Of a stretch of DNA of 64,000 nt, positions 63,951-64,000 are shown one piece after another. Below the pieces are notes generated by a model. The model was not told the DNA's origin and did no database searches. It saw only the letters and a program-made list of their open reading frames with translations. Source of the DNA: Niallia endozanthoxylica (GTDB lineage Bacteria > Bacillota > Bacilli > Bacillales > Cytobacillaceae). The DNA lies in the NCBI RefSeq assembly GCF_008710145.1, contig NZ_VYKL01000028.1:82231-146230 (forward strand), given 5' to 3'. Numbering within the stretch: the first letter of the stretch is position 1; each line of letters starts with the position of its first letter. The position numbers and the translations under genes were made by a program.

Positions 63951-64000
63951 GAAATGCACCCCAATTGTTAGACATAAAAACTAACAATGGGAGGTGCATT
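63951..64000 (+). mobile_element. Probable insertion-sequence end
   Basis: AAATGCACCCCAATTGTTAG is the near-inverse of CTAACAATGGGAGGTGCATT, ending at the window edge. Ends with TGCACC-CAATTGTTAG are known from IS3-type elements of Bacillus; the transposase would start beyond the window. The call rests only on the ends. Confidence 0.5.

Overview
The window looks like the chromosome of a spore-forming Bacillaceae bacterium. It is AT-rich, uses AGGAGG-type ribosome sites, and carries the spore genes cwlJ and gerQ, a GerMN-domain lipoprotein, a Spo0E-type phosphatase, and DUF3231, CBO0543 and GerQ families typical of Bacillus relatives. There are no tRNA or rRNA genes. Genes are short operons separated by long, repeat-rich intergenic stretches. 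An unusual number of genes are broken: acr3, a second HPr, Fic, a PH-domain-like protein, an aldo/keto reductase, yrdB, tnpB, a VOC dioxygenase, DUF2812, padR and a copied membrane cassette.

Region by region. 0-5.5 kb: CBO0543 fragment, a chimeric relic, GerMN lipoprotein, a DnaQ-BRCT exonuclease, arsC with a broken acr3, a dead HPr copy and a cold-shock gene. 5.6-9.9 kb: fructose PTS operon fruR-fruK-fruA-HPr with a repeated operator. 10-12.5 kb: katG. 13.3-18 kb: B12 riboswitch and class Ib ribonucleotide reductase nrdHIEF; nrdE and nrdF each contain a small group I intron. 18-24.5 kb: katE, a DUF3231 gene, and metE under a second B12 riboswitch. 24.6-31.7 kb: a MazG-like fusion, a DUF4306 membrane protein, yrdB split by a TnpB element, a coaD paralogue and an MFS carrier. 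31.8-36.3 kb: a Spo0E-like phosphatase, a PAS-GGDEF-EAL protein, a soluble chemoreceptor and a MaoC protein. 36.5-41.5 kb: an IclR-controlled oxidoreductase cluster. 41.7-45 kb: DUF3231, cwlJ-gerQ, and DUF2812/padR relics. 45-48 kb: a secreted Q/E-rich protein and a solitary tubulin/FtsZ-like GTPase. 48-57 kb: MFS, LysR/EamA pair, GNAT, DUF5661, a two-gene membrane cassette and a CPA2 antiporter. 57-64 kb: a decayed second copy of that cassette, a c-di-AMP riboswitch with ktrAB, another DUF3231 gene and the end of an insertion sequence.

How the genes work together. Two B12 riboswitches sit in front of two B12-independent enzyme systems (NrdEF, MetE), consistent with a cell that shuts these down when cobalamin is present. 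The IclR cluster pairs a luciferase-like monooxygenase with an FMN reductase, and a shared 17-bp palindrome occurs in front of both divergent transcription units and the regulator. Two catalases of different families, arsenate reductase and cold-shock protein point to stress defence; ktrAB and the antiporter handle monovalent cations.

The most unusual feature is a family of about 20 imperfect palindromes of roughly 80 bp. They sit at gene 3' ends, and in many copies the stop codon of the adjacent gene lies inside the first bases of the repeat. A second, non-coding element with 12-bp terminal inverted repeats has inserted at the same GGACGGTTC word inside at least two of these palindromes.
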